A stretch of 64,000 bases of DNA. It comes from Nostoc sp. UHCC 0702 (GTDB taxonomy: Bacteria; Cyanobacteriota; Cyanobacteriia; Cyanobacteriales; Nostocaceae). The position numbers were made by a program, and so were the translations under genes. The notes beneath the pieces were generated by a model. The model had not been told where the DNA came from, searched no databases, and saw only the letters and a program-made list of their open reading frames with translations. Where the stretch lies: positions 7,097,501 to 7,161,500 of the forward strand of contig CP071065.1 of NCBI GenBank assembly GCA_017164015.1, written 5' to 3'. How positions within the stretch are numbered: position 1 is the stretch's first letter; every line of letters begins with the position of its first letter. Below are positions 50,001 through 57,714 of the stretch, piece by piece.

Positions 50001-51297
50001 CATTAGAAATTAACTTCCTAATTTGCTCATCTACCTGCACAACATGAGAGGGAATCTGCCATTTTCCTGATTCAGTTAAAATACATTCACTAGTTTTTAG
50101 TTTATTGTGAATCTCGCTAACTACAGGAATAAAAAACTCATCCTTAATTTCGCTATTTAGTGGAATATAGTTATAATAGGTTTTTTGCAGATTACTATCT
50201 TGTTTAAATTCCTCTACAGCTAGTAAAAATGTAGTTGCAATGTTATCTCTGATCCATTTATTCCATTGTGTATCTTTATGAATATCTTCCCGGTTAGCTG
50301 GAACTAGAAAATCAGCTTGAATCAGAAACTTAAATCCGTAGCTGCGAGTAGGAAGAAAAGCAAAAACTTTTTGTTCTAATCTTGTATCTGCTGAACCATC
50401 CTCTTGCAAGCTAAACGCAAGAATTAGCTCAGTATATTTAACGTTTTCTCTTTTTGATTCCTGAATATTTTCCGGTACAATTAAATTCTTTTTAAGCAAA
50501 TTATAACAATGTTTATTCTTTATTACTTCTCTGGTTTTTTCTGTCTCTATATTTCCATTTTTATTTAAATATTTTTTTATTATCAGTTCCCTAGTTTCTT
50601 CTATCTCTATATTTCCATTTTTATCTAAGCGTGTGATTTGATGAGATTCATTATTAACTTTATTCTCGATTTTTACAGTTTTAAGTTGGCGGAGAAAGAG
50701 AATTAATGTATGTTCAACTTCACCTAACTTACCTAACTCATCTTTAGCTGATTCTCGAAGTGGTAAAATAATATTGGTTAAAGTTGAATCAACATATTTA
50801 GGAATTGCTTCAATCCAGTAAGGAGTAACAAATCCCAGTTGATTCTCATTATCTTGGCGCTTAAAATGGAACTGAAATCCATTGGAAAAGATTTGAGGTT
50901 CATCACTGATACGGAATACCGATTTAAATCCTATTCCTTTTTCACCAATGTATCCTTCTACCTTAGTTTTTGTACTACGTCCTACATTACAGATTGCTCT
51001 GACATTATCCTCACTAAATCCAAGCTCATTGTTTTGAACAATAATTTTTTGCGGTTCTATTGTCAAGTTTAGTGTAGGAATTACTCCACTTTGATACTGG
51101 TTATCATCTGCATTTTGAATAAGTTCTAAAACAAAATGAGTTTCTTTAGAATAAAGGTCTACTGAAAGTCGTTCAAGTGCGCTGTTTAAACTTCTTCTGA
51201 AGCTGTCAATAACTCCTTGAGCGGCTTGGTCAGTCTGTAAACCAATGCCATAAGTGTTTTTACGGATATCTTCAATAATCTGTTTGGGCTTAACCAT
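47062..51297 (-). CDS. Sacsin/NO VEIN-like protein: GHKL (HSP90-type) ATPase with DUF3883 (NOV_C) C-terminus
   Basis: 1411 residues. The N-terminal GHKL ATPase has FVLELIQNADDNQY (E58, N62, D65) and GRSTKTKVEGYIGEKGIGFKSVF (G1/ATP lid). A long helical middle (about 300-1250) has no repeats I could name. The C-terminus (about 1270-1400) has GIWGEKFAIEYLRRKFG, EGYDIKL and EDYIEVKSSKPG, the PD-(D/E)XK-like core of the DUF3883/NOV_C family. The layout is that of plant NO VEIN and of bacterial defence-linked homologues. I saw no HIP1 octamer in this 4.2 kb, and base content is AT-rich, suggesting transfer. It stands alone. Confidence 0.9.
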   Translation of the reverse strand: MVKPKQIIEDIRKNTYGIGLQTDQAAQGVIDSFRRSLNSALERLSVDLYSKETHFVLELIQNADDNQYQSGVIPTLNLTIEPQKIIVQNNELGFSEDNVRAICNVGRSTKTKVEGYIGEKGIGFKSVFRISDEPQIFSNGFQFHFKRQDNENQLGFVTPYWIEAIPKYVDSTLTNIILPLRESAKDELGKLGEVEHTLILFLRQLKTVKIENKVNNESHQITRLDKNGNIEIEETRELIIKKYLNKNGNIETEKTREVIKNKHCYNLLKKNLIVPENIQESKRENVKYTELILAFSLQEDGSADTRLEQKVFAFLPTRSYGFKFLIQADFLVPANREDIHKDTQWNKWIRDNIATTFLLAVEEFKQDSNLQKTYYNYIPLNSEIKDEFFIPVVSEIHNKLKTSECILTESGKWQIPSHVVQVDEQIRKLISNADLQQLLKKEYIHTEVKAKTSILESLGVKKFSFDDLLQCLQNNEWLQKQSDNWFVQLYSYLKNCNLNDYSDLPRIKKLKIIRLEEHNKLASTAETSIFFPFNNVGEYSFELQFIKRTLLESTSKVAVTEFLKKLGVQNASCYEIIENHILPLYKGDSWKSKLNQLSRYICYIKDNLSEYKKESNKINNPYSWSYSKEDPLKILKESLLIKTDKNGYSRPGNVYLPASYGNPNELETLLSGIQDVWFVSPEYIQDLMQIKNPSEKAEKIREWKDFFVKLGVHTEPKIDVKIQTARGRSNQKIDYSKEYPIYSSLHILRILEARNVEKNQKLAKLLDSNWDSYKKYKSWQDYYYANGGFHPYIDSNDADWFTAIKTAAWLPTTKGKLANASEVFMDKTETGAILGDSVPYLAITLNNPDFIKDLGIKEKITDPKDYADLLLTLSRKNELDEKDEELVIKIYQELNKDGINLKDWWKTFIIEKIFWTNKRTLSTASKVLINDKDEVYELFKDNPQIAFLKLPQNYYPKLQHFIKATNIRYLSQIIKTELAIGEVPKVEEQSLTEQIKALTPYILRYLYDREQAIYQQLKTNHTLIQLKDLVCYRVENLQIKYILEQQSAYTQRSAFLDNGNLYIQSNSLSDMDYLAWEISHLFGNPKGLDDFLILLFEKRTLDKIDSLMKAKNIQPLPNEERQWFESSNIYLGETNFIEIAAENDKKIESTANKHQKIEQDNRSVKSELTTRFPKDEVDDAQWLPECEPREILELEAIQLTKAKITSQGYPSTGRVTESIITPSFAELIKDESISDKTTFSNSQSESAPQKIIQLITELRTIDRDEPSEKPKLSGIWGEKFAIEYLRRKFGAKYPKGKLDENKYGFSIKINGQVIVEVQWLNGVQETEGYDIKLIENGQEDYIEVKSSKPGAKKLIKLSGSQWKLAYDLGENFHIYRVYNAGTQQATLIDISNPKQLFSEGSLRIDSVYLRI

Positions 51298-51847
51298 TTA
51301 TTGACTCTTTTGTCTAATTTCTGATACAAAGCTCAAAATTTCCCTTGGGCTGGAGATAAATTCGTGCAATCTCCCAACTTAAATACTACTATAGCAATCC
51401 GATTTGATTTCTGAATCACTCGTAGAGGTAAGGGACTGGGGACTGGGGACTGGGGACTGGGAAGAAGGAATAAAGGTGTACTGAGTTTTGTTCTTAAATC
51501 AAATATGAGTCCTATATACGCAAATGATGTATTCCAGAGCAGAAAGTACTGAGTAAGGATTTGAGTCCACAAAGCGTGGACTTACGCTATTAGCCTGCGA
51601 AATAAATTTCTTGGCGGGATATTGGGTAGGTGCAAGATGTGAGCGCCCAAGGGGCGCGATTAACGCTCCCGCAAAATATGAAACAAGCACATTTTTATGA
51701 TATTCCTCAAAGCCATACTGTATAAGGGTTATAAGATGTGCAAGTTAGGAGTAGATAACCACAAGAGTGCAAGTTTATAGAGAATTGGTATAACCAACAT
51801 TGGTTATAAAAACAGAGGCTATCCATAATCGCCAATCTCTAGTTTTT
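51298..51847. other. Intergenic region with GGGGACT repeats
   Basis: Contains four tandem GGGGACT heptamers (51431-51462), a TAGCC...GCGCCCAAGGGGCGCG palindrome (about 51641-51658) and low-complexity sequence. Short frames here are not convincing genes. Confidence 0.6.
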
Positions 51848-53371
51848 TTATCTTTTGAATTTTAGCTTCAATTGCAATTCATCTTTAATACGGTTGAGAA
51901 TTGAAGTTTCATCAAGGGTTGCCAAAATTCGACTGATAACTGCTTTTGGGCCATCAGGCCCCCAGGTTGCTCCATTGGCTAAATAAACTTTAGTAATTTG
52001 TCCAATACCATAAGAAGAAACACCAGCTACGCCTGCTTGAGTCACAGCCACCGATATATAGGGGCCGAGGGTAGCACCTGCTGTAGCTGATGCAGACAGA
52101 CCAAGTAAAGTTTTTAGCCCACTCAAACCCAAGTTCGCCAGCAGTTCACTAGCACCAATACCACCCATACTCAGAGCTATTTTTTGCAGTAATTGTAGGG
52201 CACCGGTTTCGTTGATGGGTATGCCATAGAGTTTAGATAAACCTAAAATTAGGACAATATCAATTACAACACTACTAAGTATATCTACCACAGTAACAGG
52301 ATTGAGAGCGATCGCCACTGCTTTGGTCATCACAGCCTTCCAAATCAACTGATTGGCATTCTGTTCCCGAATCATCAGCTTGCGCTCTACCAATTGCTGA
52401 TTTACGGTATCAGCATAAAGCATAGTATTGAGGGCAACTAAAGCTTTACCTTCACGGTGCAGAATCTCCAAAATTTTCAGCTTCAGTTCATCGACTTGGG
52501 CATTACCTGTACGTAACTGCACACCCCTAGTACCATCGGCGCGAAGAATCGCCGTTTTTACAAGTGGTGATGCCGCCGCCATGACAATTTCTAGGGGCGT
52601 GAGTAACTCCCGCACTCTTTCATCCCGGATTTTATGGTAAATTGCCATCCGGTCTGCTTCTGGATACTGGTCTACTTTGTTAAATACCAGGATGATGGGT
52701 TTACCTGCTTGGCGCAACTGTGAAAGCGCCTCATGTTCTACTTTCGTCATATCGCCAGCAATCACAAACAAAATTAAATCTGCCTGTTTTGCCACTTGTT
52801 CAGCTAATGCTGCACGAGTATCACCATCTACTTCATCTAACCCAGGAGTATCAATTAATTCCACCTGAGATTGACCGACACTAGGCAGAGTCACCCGCAA
52901 AGCACGTTCTGTTTGCCCAATAGCCTCTTCGCTAATAGTCCAATTGACTCGTTGTGCAGCACGGGTGACACCATGCAAAGGCCCAGTTTCAAACACCGTT
53001 TCCCCAACTAAAGCATTAAGCAGGGAAGACTTGCCGCGTCCCACCATACCAAAAGCAGCAATTTGCACCACCATACGGTCTAATTTTCCCAGCATGGTTG
53101 ACAAATCAGTAATTTCCGCTTCTAAGCCGTATTTTTCCTGAGGTGTGAGGTCAAGGTTAGCTACTAAGTTCCGCAGCGCTGTTTGTGCTTGTTTATAGTT
53201 GAGTTCTTTCTGAATGTCTTCAAAGCTGAAAATGGCACTATCCAGTTCTTCCTCCCAATTGAGACAATTGGCATCAGTGTTAGCTGAATCACTGTGATGA
53301 GGATCAGGCAAGGGCAATGTCGAAGTCATATCAATATGAAATTTAAGATTCGGGATTTGAGTTGACCCCAT
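51848..53371 (-). CDS. Era/dynamin-type GTPase with DUF697-like membrane domain
   Basis: 507 residues. GTPase core: G1 GMVGRGKSSLLNAL (about 108-121), switch Thr in GPLHGVTRA, G3 LIDTPGLDEVDG, G4 VFNKVDQYPE. The C-terminal half is a hydrophobic, Ala/Gly-rich domain with paired membrane helices (DILSSVVIDIVLILGLSK; YISVAVTQAGVAGVSSYGIG), as in DUF697 proteins. The cyanobacterial family is conserved and of unknown function. A start at MTSTLPLPD (residue 15) is also possible. Confidence 0.85.
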   Translation of the reverse strand: MGSTQIPNLKFHIDMTSTLPLPDPHHSDSANTDANCLNWEEELDSAIFSFEDIQKELNYKQAQTALRNLVANLDLTPQEKYGLEAEITDLSTMLGKLDRMVVQIAAFGMVGRGKSSLLNALVGETVFETGPLHGVTRAAQRVNWTISEEAIGQTERALRVTLPSVGQSQVELIDTPGLDEVDGDTRAALAEQVAKQADLILFVIAGDMTKVEHEALSQLRQAGKPIILVFNKVDQYPEADRMAIYHKIRDERVRELLTPLEIVMAAASPLVKTAILRADGTRGVQLRTGNAQVDELKLKILEILHREGKALVALNTMLYADTVNQQLVERKLMIREQNANQLIWKAVMTKAVAIALNPVTVVDILSSVVIDIVLILGLSKLYGIPINETGALQLLQKIALSMGGIGASELLANLGLSGLKTLLGLSASATAGATLGPYISVAVTQAGVAGVSSYGIGQITKVYLANGATWGPDGPKAVISRILATLDETSILNRIKDELQLKLKFKR

Positions 53372-53531
53372 TTCTTATCGTAGTTATTTTTAGCAGCACA
53401 GGAGGCAAAGTAAATGTCACTCCTGAAAATGCGATCGCCTTGTTCCTGCGGCTGATGTTCATTCCTGGTACTTTATATACTGCAACAAAAATAATTGGTT
53501 ACTGCTTTGAGACTTGAAAAAGCTCAAAGCA

Positions 53532-53562
53532 CAAAGCCTCAACAACTAAGGTTGAGGCTTTG
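53532..53562 (-). terminator. Stem-loop between two minus-strand genes
   Basis: CAAAGCCTCAAC pairs perfectly with GTTGAGGCTTTG across a 7-base loop. It lies 40 bases after the stop of the small gene at 53602 and before the GTPase gene. The T-rich stretch after it is weak on the minus strand, so it could also act on the plus strand. Confidence 0.55.
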
Positions 53563-53601
53563 TTTGATACTGATTCTTTTGAAAGGTTCTTGATTCCAGC
53601 G

Positions 53602-53853
53602 TTACACAGGCAAAGTATTGTGATGCTTTTTGCCTACTTGTTGGGCTTTATTGACCACTTGTGTGTCTTCTGCCTCTGTCCAATCTTTTAACCAATCACC
53701 ATCAACATCTTCAACATGCTGACAAATCCCATCTACACCAAAAATTTTTGTACTCTTCCTCAAAGCCCTAACTCTCTGAAGGGCTTCTCTAGCTTTACTG
53801 ATTTTTTGTTCTCTCAGAATCTCTAATTGGGTTGGCATATCGACCTTTACCAA
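53602..53853 (-). CDS. Small hypothetical protein
   Basis: 83 residues, or 78 from the second start MPTQLEIL. A basic helical stretch (EQKISKAREALQRVRALRKS) is followed by a polar region (GVDGICQHVEDVDGDWLKD) with no motif. Similar short proteins are common in cyanobacteria but I do not recognise this one. A further small frame lies directly upstream on the same strand. Confidence 0.5.
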   Translation of the reverse strand: MVKVDMPTQLEILREQKISKAREALQRVRALRKSTKIFGVDGICQHVEDVDGDWLKDWTEAEDTQVVNKAQQVGKKHHNTLPV

Positions 53854-53869
53854 TTACTTAATGTTATAT

Positions 53870-54013
53870 TCACGAACGCATCAGAAGCGCGGATTTCTTT
53901 TTGGCTATCCAACGCTTAATTTCATCCAGCCTCGCTGCCAGATTGGGAAAATCAGATTGAGCTTCCTCAATCAGTTTACTTAACTCAAGCCTAATATCTT
54001 CTGGATTTCGCAC
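53870..54013 (-). CDS. Possible 47-residue protein upstream of the previous gene
   Basis: A frame with a GTG start reads VRNPEDIRLELSKLIEEAQS, DFPNLAARLDEIKRWIAKKK, and ends 17 bases before the next gene's start. The helical, charged composition looks protein-like and the arrangement suggests a small two-gene unit. No ribosome binding site is clear. The frame is also open further upstream. Confidence 0.35.
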   Translation of the reverse strand: MRNPEDIRLELSKLIEEAQSDFPNLAARLDEIKRWIAKKKSALLMRS

Positions 54014-54186
54014 ACTGCTTTAGTTAAAAATATTACCAGCCTTCCAGAAATAATATCAAAAATAGCGAACCTCAACCCCAATCATTGCTAAAGCACTGTT
54101 TAAACTATTGATGGGCGAGCAGTGTCATAAAAAGTAGTAGAGTGAAAAATGCATCTAGTAGCGTTAGAAACTTGACTAAATCACCT

Positions 54187-54918
54187 GTGCGGAAAATCGT
54201 TATTGCTGGTAACTGGAAAATGTTCAAAACCCAGGCAGAATCCGAAGAGTTTTTACGCGGATTTCTGCCCCACTTAGAGGAAACCCCTGAAGGGCGAGAA
54301 GTATTATTGTGCCCTCCTTTCACTGACCTCAGCGTTTTGTCGAGGAATTTACATGGTAGCCGTGTACAACTGGGGGCACAGAATGTTCACTGGGAAGAAT
54401 TTGGAGCCTATACAGGTGAAATTTCTGGCCCCATGCTGACAGAAATTGGTGTACGTTATGTAATTGTCGGTCATAGCGAACGACGACAATACTTTGGTGA
54501 AACGGACGCCACCGTTAATCTGCGCCTAAAAGCTGCTCAAAGGTTTGGTCTTACCCCGATTCTCTGTGTAGGGGAAACTAAACAACAACGTGATGCTGGG
54601 GAAACTGAATCACTAATTACCACCCAGCTGGATAAAGGCCTGGTGGATGTCGATCAGACAAATTTAGTGATTGCCTACGAACCAATTTGGGCAATTGGCA
54701 CTGGTGACACCTGTGAAACCACGGAGGCAAATCGAGTAATTGGATTAATTCGCAATCAGTTGAAGAATCCCAATGTATCAATTCAATATGGTGGCTCAGT
54801 CAAGCCAAATAATATTGATGAGATTATGGCTCAGCCAGAAATTGATGGTGTACTTGTGGGAGGAGCGAGTCTGGAACCTGCAAGTTTCGCCCGAATTGTG
54901 AACTATAACTATCAGTAA
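54187..54918 (+). CDS. tpiA: Triosephosphate isomerase
   Basis: About 243 residues from the GTG at 54187, the usual start of cyanobacterial TpiA (RKIVIAGNWKMFKTQAES). An ATG 45 bases upstream would add an untypical 15-residue leader. Substrate and catalytic residues: N-x-K in GNWKM, His in IVGHSERRQYFGETD, Glu in AYEPIWAIGTG, and the phosphate loop QYGGSVKPNN and GVLVGGASLEP. It interconverts DHAP and glyceraldehyde 3-phosphate in glycolysis and the Calvin cycle. Confidence 0.95.
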   Translation: MRKIVIAGNWKMFKTQAESEEFLRGFLPHLEETPEGREVLLCPPFTDLSVLSRNLHGSRVQLGAQNVHWEEFGAYTGEISGPMLTEIGVRYVIVGHSERRQYFGETDATVNLRLKAAQRFGLTPILCVGETKQQRDAGETESLITTQLDKGLVDVDQTNLVIAYEPIWAIGTGDTCETTEANRVIGLIRNQLKNPNVSIQYGGSVKPNNIDEIMAQPEIDGVLVGGASLEPASFARIVNYNYQ

Positions 54919-54929
54919 AATTGGGCATT

Positions 54930-55068
54930 GGGCATGGGGAATTGGTAATTGGTAATTGGGAATTGGTAATTGGTAATTGGTAATTGGGAATTGGTATTCT
55001 CCCCATCTCCCATCTCCCCTGCTCCCCATCTCCCCATCTCCCCTGCTCCCCTGCTCCCCTTTCACTTT
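54930..55068 (+). repeat. TTGGTAA heptamers and C-rich repeats
   Basis: Tandem AATTGGTAATTGG-type 7-base units (54930-54995) are followed by CTCCCCATCTCCC and CTCCCCTG units. They lie between tpiA and folP. Confidence 0.85.
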
Positions 55069-55090
55069 CTATCTACCAAGAAGTTGCTGT

Positions 55091-55948
55091 ATGTCTAGCA
55101 AGTTGATAATTCGGGGACGCTGTTTCGAGTGGGGACAGCGTACTTACCTAATGGGAGTTTTAAATGTGACTCCTGACAGCTTTAGTGATGGTGGCGAGTT
55201 TAATTCTACCTCTACTGCTTTAGCTCACGCTGAAGCACTGGTGGCTGCTGGTGCTGACATTATCGATGTGGGTGGTCAATCAACTCGGCCAGGGGCAGAA
55301 CAAATCACTCTTGCAGAAGAACTTGACCGGGTGCTAACAGTCTTACAGGTGGTACGAGAAAAAATTTCAGTACCGATTTCTGTGGATACAACCAGGGCGG
55401 CTGTGGCAAAGGCATCTGTAGAAGCTGGAGCAGATATTATTAATGATATTTCTGGGGGTACATTTGACTCAGATATGTTGCCAACGGTGGCAAGTTTGGA
55501 TGTGCCGATTATATTGATGCATATCCGGGGAACGCCGCTGACGATGCAACAAATGTCTGATTATCAGGATTTAATGGGGGAAATTTCTAGTTTCTTGGCA
55601 AAGCAAATAACAGCAGCGATCGCTTTTGGCATTGACCTTGAGAAAATCATCATTGACCCAGGTATTGGTTTTGCTAAGAACTATGAGCAAAATTTAGAAA
55701 TTTTTCGCCGCTTGCCCTCATTGAAGGCGCTCAACTGCCCTATTTTAGTTGGAGCATCCCGTAAAAGTTTCATTGGTCGGATTTTAAACCAACCAGAGCC
55801 AAAAGCACGAGTTTGGGGAACGGCAGCAGCCTGTTGTGCTGCTATTTTTCATGGGGCAGATATACTACGAGTTCATGATGTTAAAGAAATGCGCGATGTT
55901 TCGCTGGTTGCTGATGCACTGTTTCGACAGTCTCCACAATGTGAGTGA
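55091..55948 (+). CDS. folP: Dihydropteroate synthase
   Basis: 285 residues from MSSKLIIRGRCFEWGQRTY; a longer frame reading through the upstream repeats is spurious. TIM-barrel motifs: LMGVLNVTPDSFSDGGEF, IIDVGGQSTRPGAEQ, INDISGGTFD, DPGIGFAKNYEQNLEIF (pterin/phosphate site) and VGASRKSFIGRIL. It joins p-aminobenzoate to the pterin pyrophosphate in folate synthesis. A PabC-like gene at 62007 would supply p-aminobenzoate. Confidence 0.95.
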   Translation: MSSKLIIRGRCFEWGQRTYLMGVLNVTPDSFSDGGEFNSTSTALAHAEALVAAGADIIDVGGQSTRPGAEQITLAEELDRVLTVLQVVREKISVPISVDTTRAAVAKASVEAGADIINDISGGTFDSDMLPTVASLDVPIILMHIRGTPLTMQQMSDYQDLMGEISSFLAKQITAAIAFGIDLEKIIIDPGIGFAKNYEQNLEIFRRLPSLKALNCPILVGASRKSFIGRILNQPEPKARVWGTAAACCAAIFHGADILRVHDVKEMRDVSLVADALFRQSPQCE

Positions 55949-56137
55949 TTTGAGATTTTGGATTACTCTTAGCAAAAGGTTGTTACAGCAATCTCCACCA
56001 AAACTACATTCGAGTAAATTTAGATGGTTTTAAAGCCAAAACCTTAACTTCACTCTAGATGCCAAAAAGGTTCTGTGAACTAAGTGGCAGTGATTGAAAG
56101 CTATGTCTGAATATATTTGACTATACAGAACCGCTGA

Positions 56138-56974
56138 TTAACCCTTCTCAGAGCCATTGTTCTCAATTTCATGGCTTGCTGCCTCGCCTACCATCTGATC
56201 TAATGCTCCCTCTGTTAATGCTGGATTGAGAAAGACTATCTTAGCATTAGGACTAGCACCAAGTTTTTGGCTAGCTTCTACTTGTTCTTGAGCCACAAGA
56301 TACTTGAGAATTTCCTTTGTTTCTGGCTTGGCAGTTATAGCTTCAGAAAGTATGCGAATAGATTCCTTTGTTGCTTCTGCTCGCTTAATAGCAGCTTGCC
56401 GTTCTCCTTCTGCTGTAGTAACAGCTGCTTGTTTTCTGATTTCAGCTGATTGCTGTTCTGCCATAGACTTTTGCACGCTTTCAGGAGGTGTAATGCTCTC
56501 AATATCCACTCGGTTAATCTGAACTCCCCATTCTGCACTTGTATTGTTCAAAACCCGTAATAGCGATTGGTTCACCTCGTTTCTAGAGGCAATAGTTTGG
56601 GCTAGAGTTCTATCGGCAATGTTGGCACGGAGTTCAACTTGAGCCAAGCTTGCCAATGCTTGCTGAATATCATCAATTTTGTAAAAACTTTTTTCCATAC
56701 TGGTGATTCGCCAGTTGACGACGGCATCAACTTCCAGGTAGACGTTATCTTTGGTAATCACGTTCTGGGGCTTAATGTCTAAAATCTGTTCCCGTGTAGT
56801 ATCTTCCATGACAATGGAATCAACCAGGGGGACTATGAAGTTAAGACCTGGCGTCAGTTTGCGATGATACCGCCCTAAACGTTCGACTAAAGCTTCATTT
56901 CCTTCATTAATAATTTTTGCTGAACCTAAGGCATAGCCTAGAAGGGCTAAGACAATGGCAATTAATGGTTCCAT
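56138..56974 (-). CDS. SPFH/Band 7 protein, paraslipin/QmcA-like
   Basis: 278 residues. N-terminal membrane anchor (PLIAIVLALLGYALG), then the SPFH domain (VERLGRYHRKLTPGLNFIVP; REQILDIKPQNVITKDNVYL; VVNWRITSMEKSFYKIDDIQ; ELRANIADRTL) and a coiled-coil tail (QSAEIRKQAAVTTAEGERQA). Family members scaffold membrane microdomains and interact with FtsH, which is encoded nearby at 60058. Confidence 0.9.
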   Translation of the reverse strand: MEPLIAIVLALLGYALGSAKIINEGNEALVERLGRYHRKLTPGLNFIVPLVDSIVMEDTTREQILDIKPQNVITKDNVYLEVDAVVNWRITSMEKSFYKIDDIQQALASLAQVELRANIADRTLAQTIASRNEVNQSLLRVLNNTSAEWGVQINRVDIESITPPESVQKSMAEQQSAEIRKQAAVTTAEGERQAAIKRAEATKESIRILSEAITAKPETKEILKYLVAQEQVEASQKLGASPNAKIVFLNPALTEGALDQMVGEAASHEIENNGSEKG

Positions 56975-57219
56975 ATATGCTCCTATTTGTTTACCTTTTA
57001 GGGGAATTTTAGTTATTGGACATAGTACTACCTTGTCCTAACTTTAAGTCTAATGTTTCGAGTCTGTAATTTTATAAACATAACAGCGATATGTGACGAC
57101 AAGATGCTAGGGGTCTTGTGCATCTTGTACAGGCTAGAATATTTGGCAGAACGCGATCGTTATTAAAGCACTTTGATTACATACTGGCAAGGACTAGTTT
57201 TGTAATTAACTTGACTCAC

Positions 57220-57385
57220 ACTACCTGTGATATCATGTTCCATTAAACAGAAGTCAATTGCGTTGGCGGAACGCCTGAGCGCAGGGTACGAAGTGAAGCA
57301 ATTCCAGAACCTTTGCGATTGCTTCACTTCGTTGCGATGGCTGCGGACATATCATAAGTAATTTAGCGAACATGATATGACTCTC
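57220..57385. repeat. Nested inverted repeat of about 150 bp
   Basis: Outer arms GATATCATGTTC (57230) and GAACATGATATGA (57369); inner arms GAAGTGAAGCAATTCC and GCGATTGCTTCACTTCG, with GC-rich palindrome modules between. This looks like a MITE or a large hairpin repeat, not a gene. The gap 56975-57714 otherwise holds GC-rich dispersed repeats. Confidence 0.5.
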
Positions 57386-57665
57386 CACTGGTGGTATTTG
57401 TGGAGCAGCAGTTTTTGATTGAGAATACCCAAGTAGCGATGGCTACGCCAACGCCTTCGGCGAACGCAGATTTCGCTCTCAGCAATTATTGTGTCTTTAG
57501 CTAACTGAATAATATATTATTGTAAAGTTGGGAAACAAAACATTGTTTTGTCTGTGATGCGATTATTTTATATAACGGCCGACATTAGCGGTGCAAAATC
57601 CTACAGCCAAAACGCTATCGGTAGGTTTAAAATTTTCTCATAAGTGAGAATTCTCAGCTTTTTGC

Positions 57666-57706
57666 AAACAGGGGGTAGGGAGGATTGACCAACGCCCCCT
57701 GTTTGT
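57666..57706 (-). terminator. Rho-independent-type terminator of the SLBB export gene
   Basis: On the minus strand AAACAGGGGG pairs with CCCCCTGTTT across a 20-base loop, 9 bases past the stop codon at 57715. Confidence 0.6.
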
Positions 57707-57714
57707 TACTTCAT

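Noticed and set aside
51333..51690. Two short frames upstream of the GTPase gene
   Set aside because: They contain the GGGGACT repeats and show no protein-like composition.
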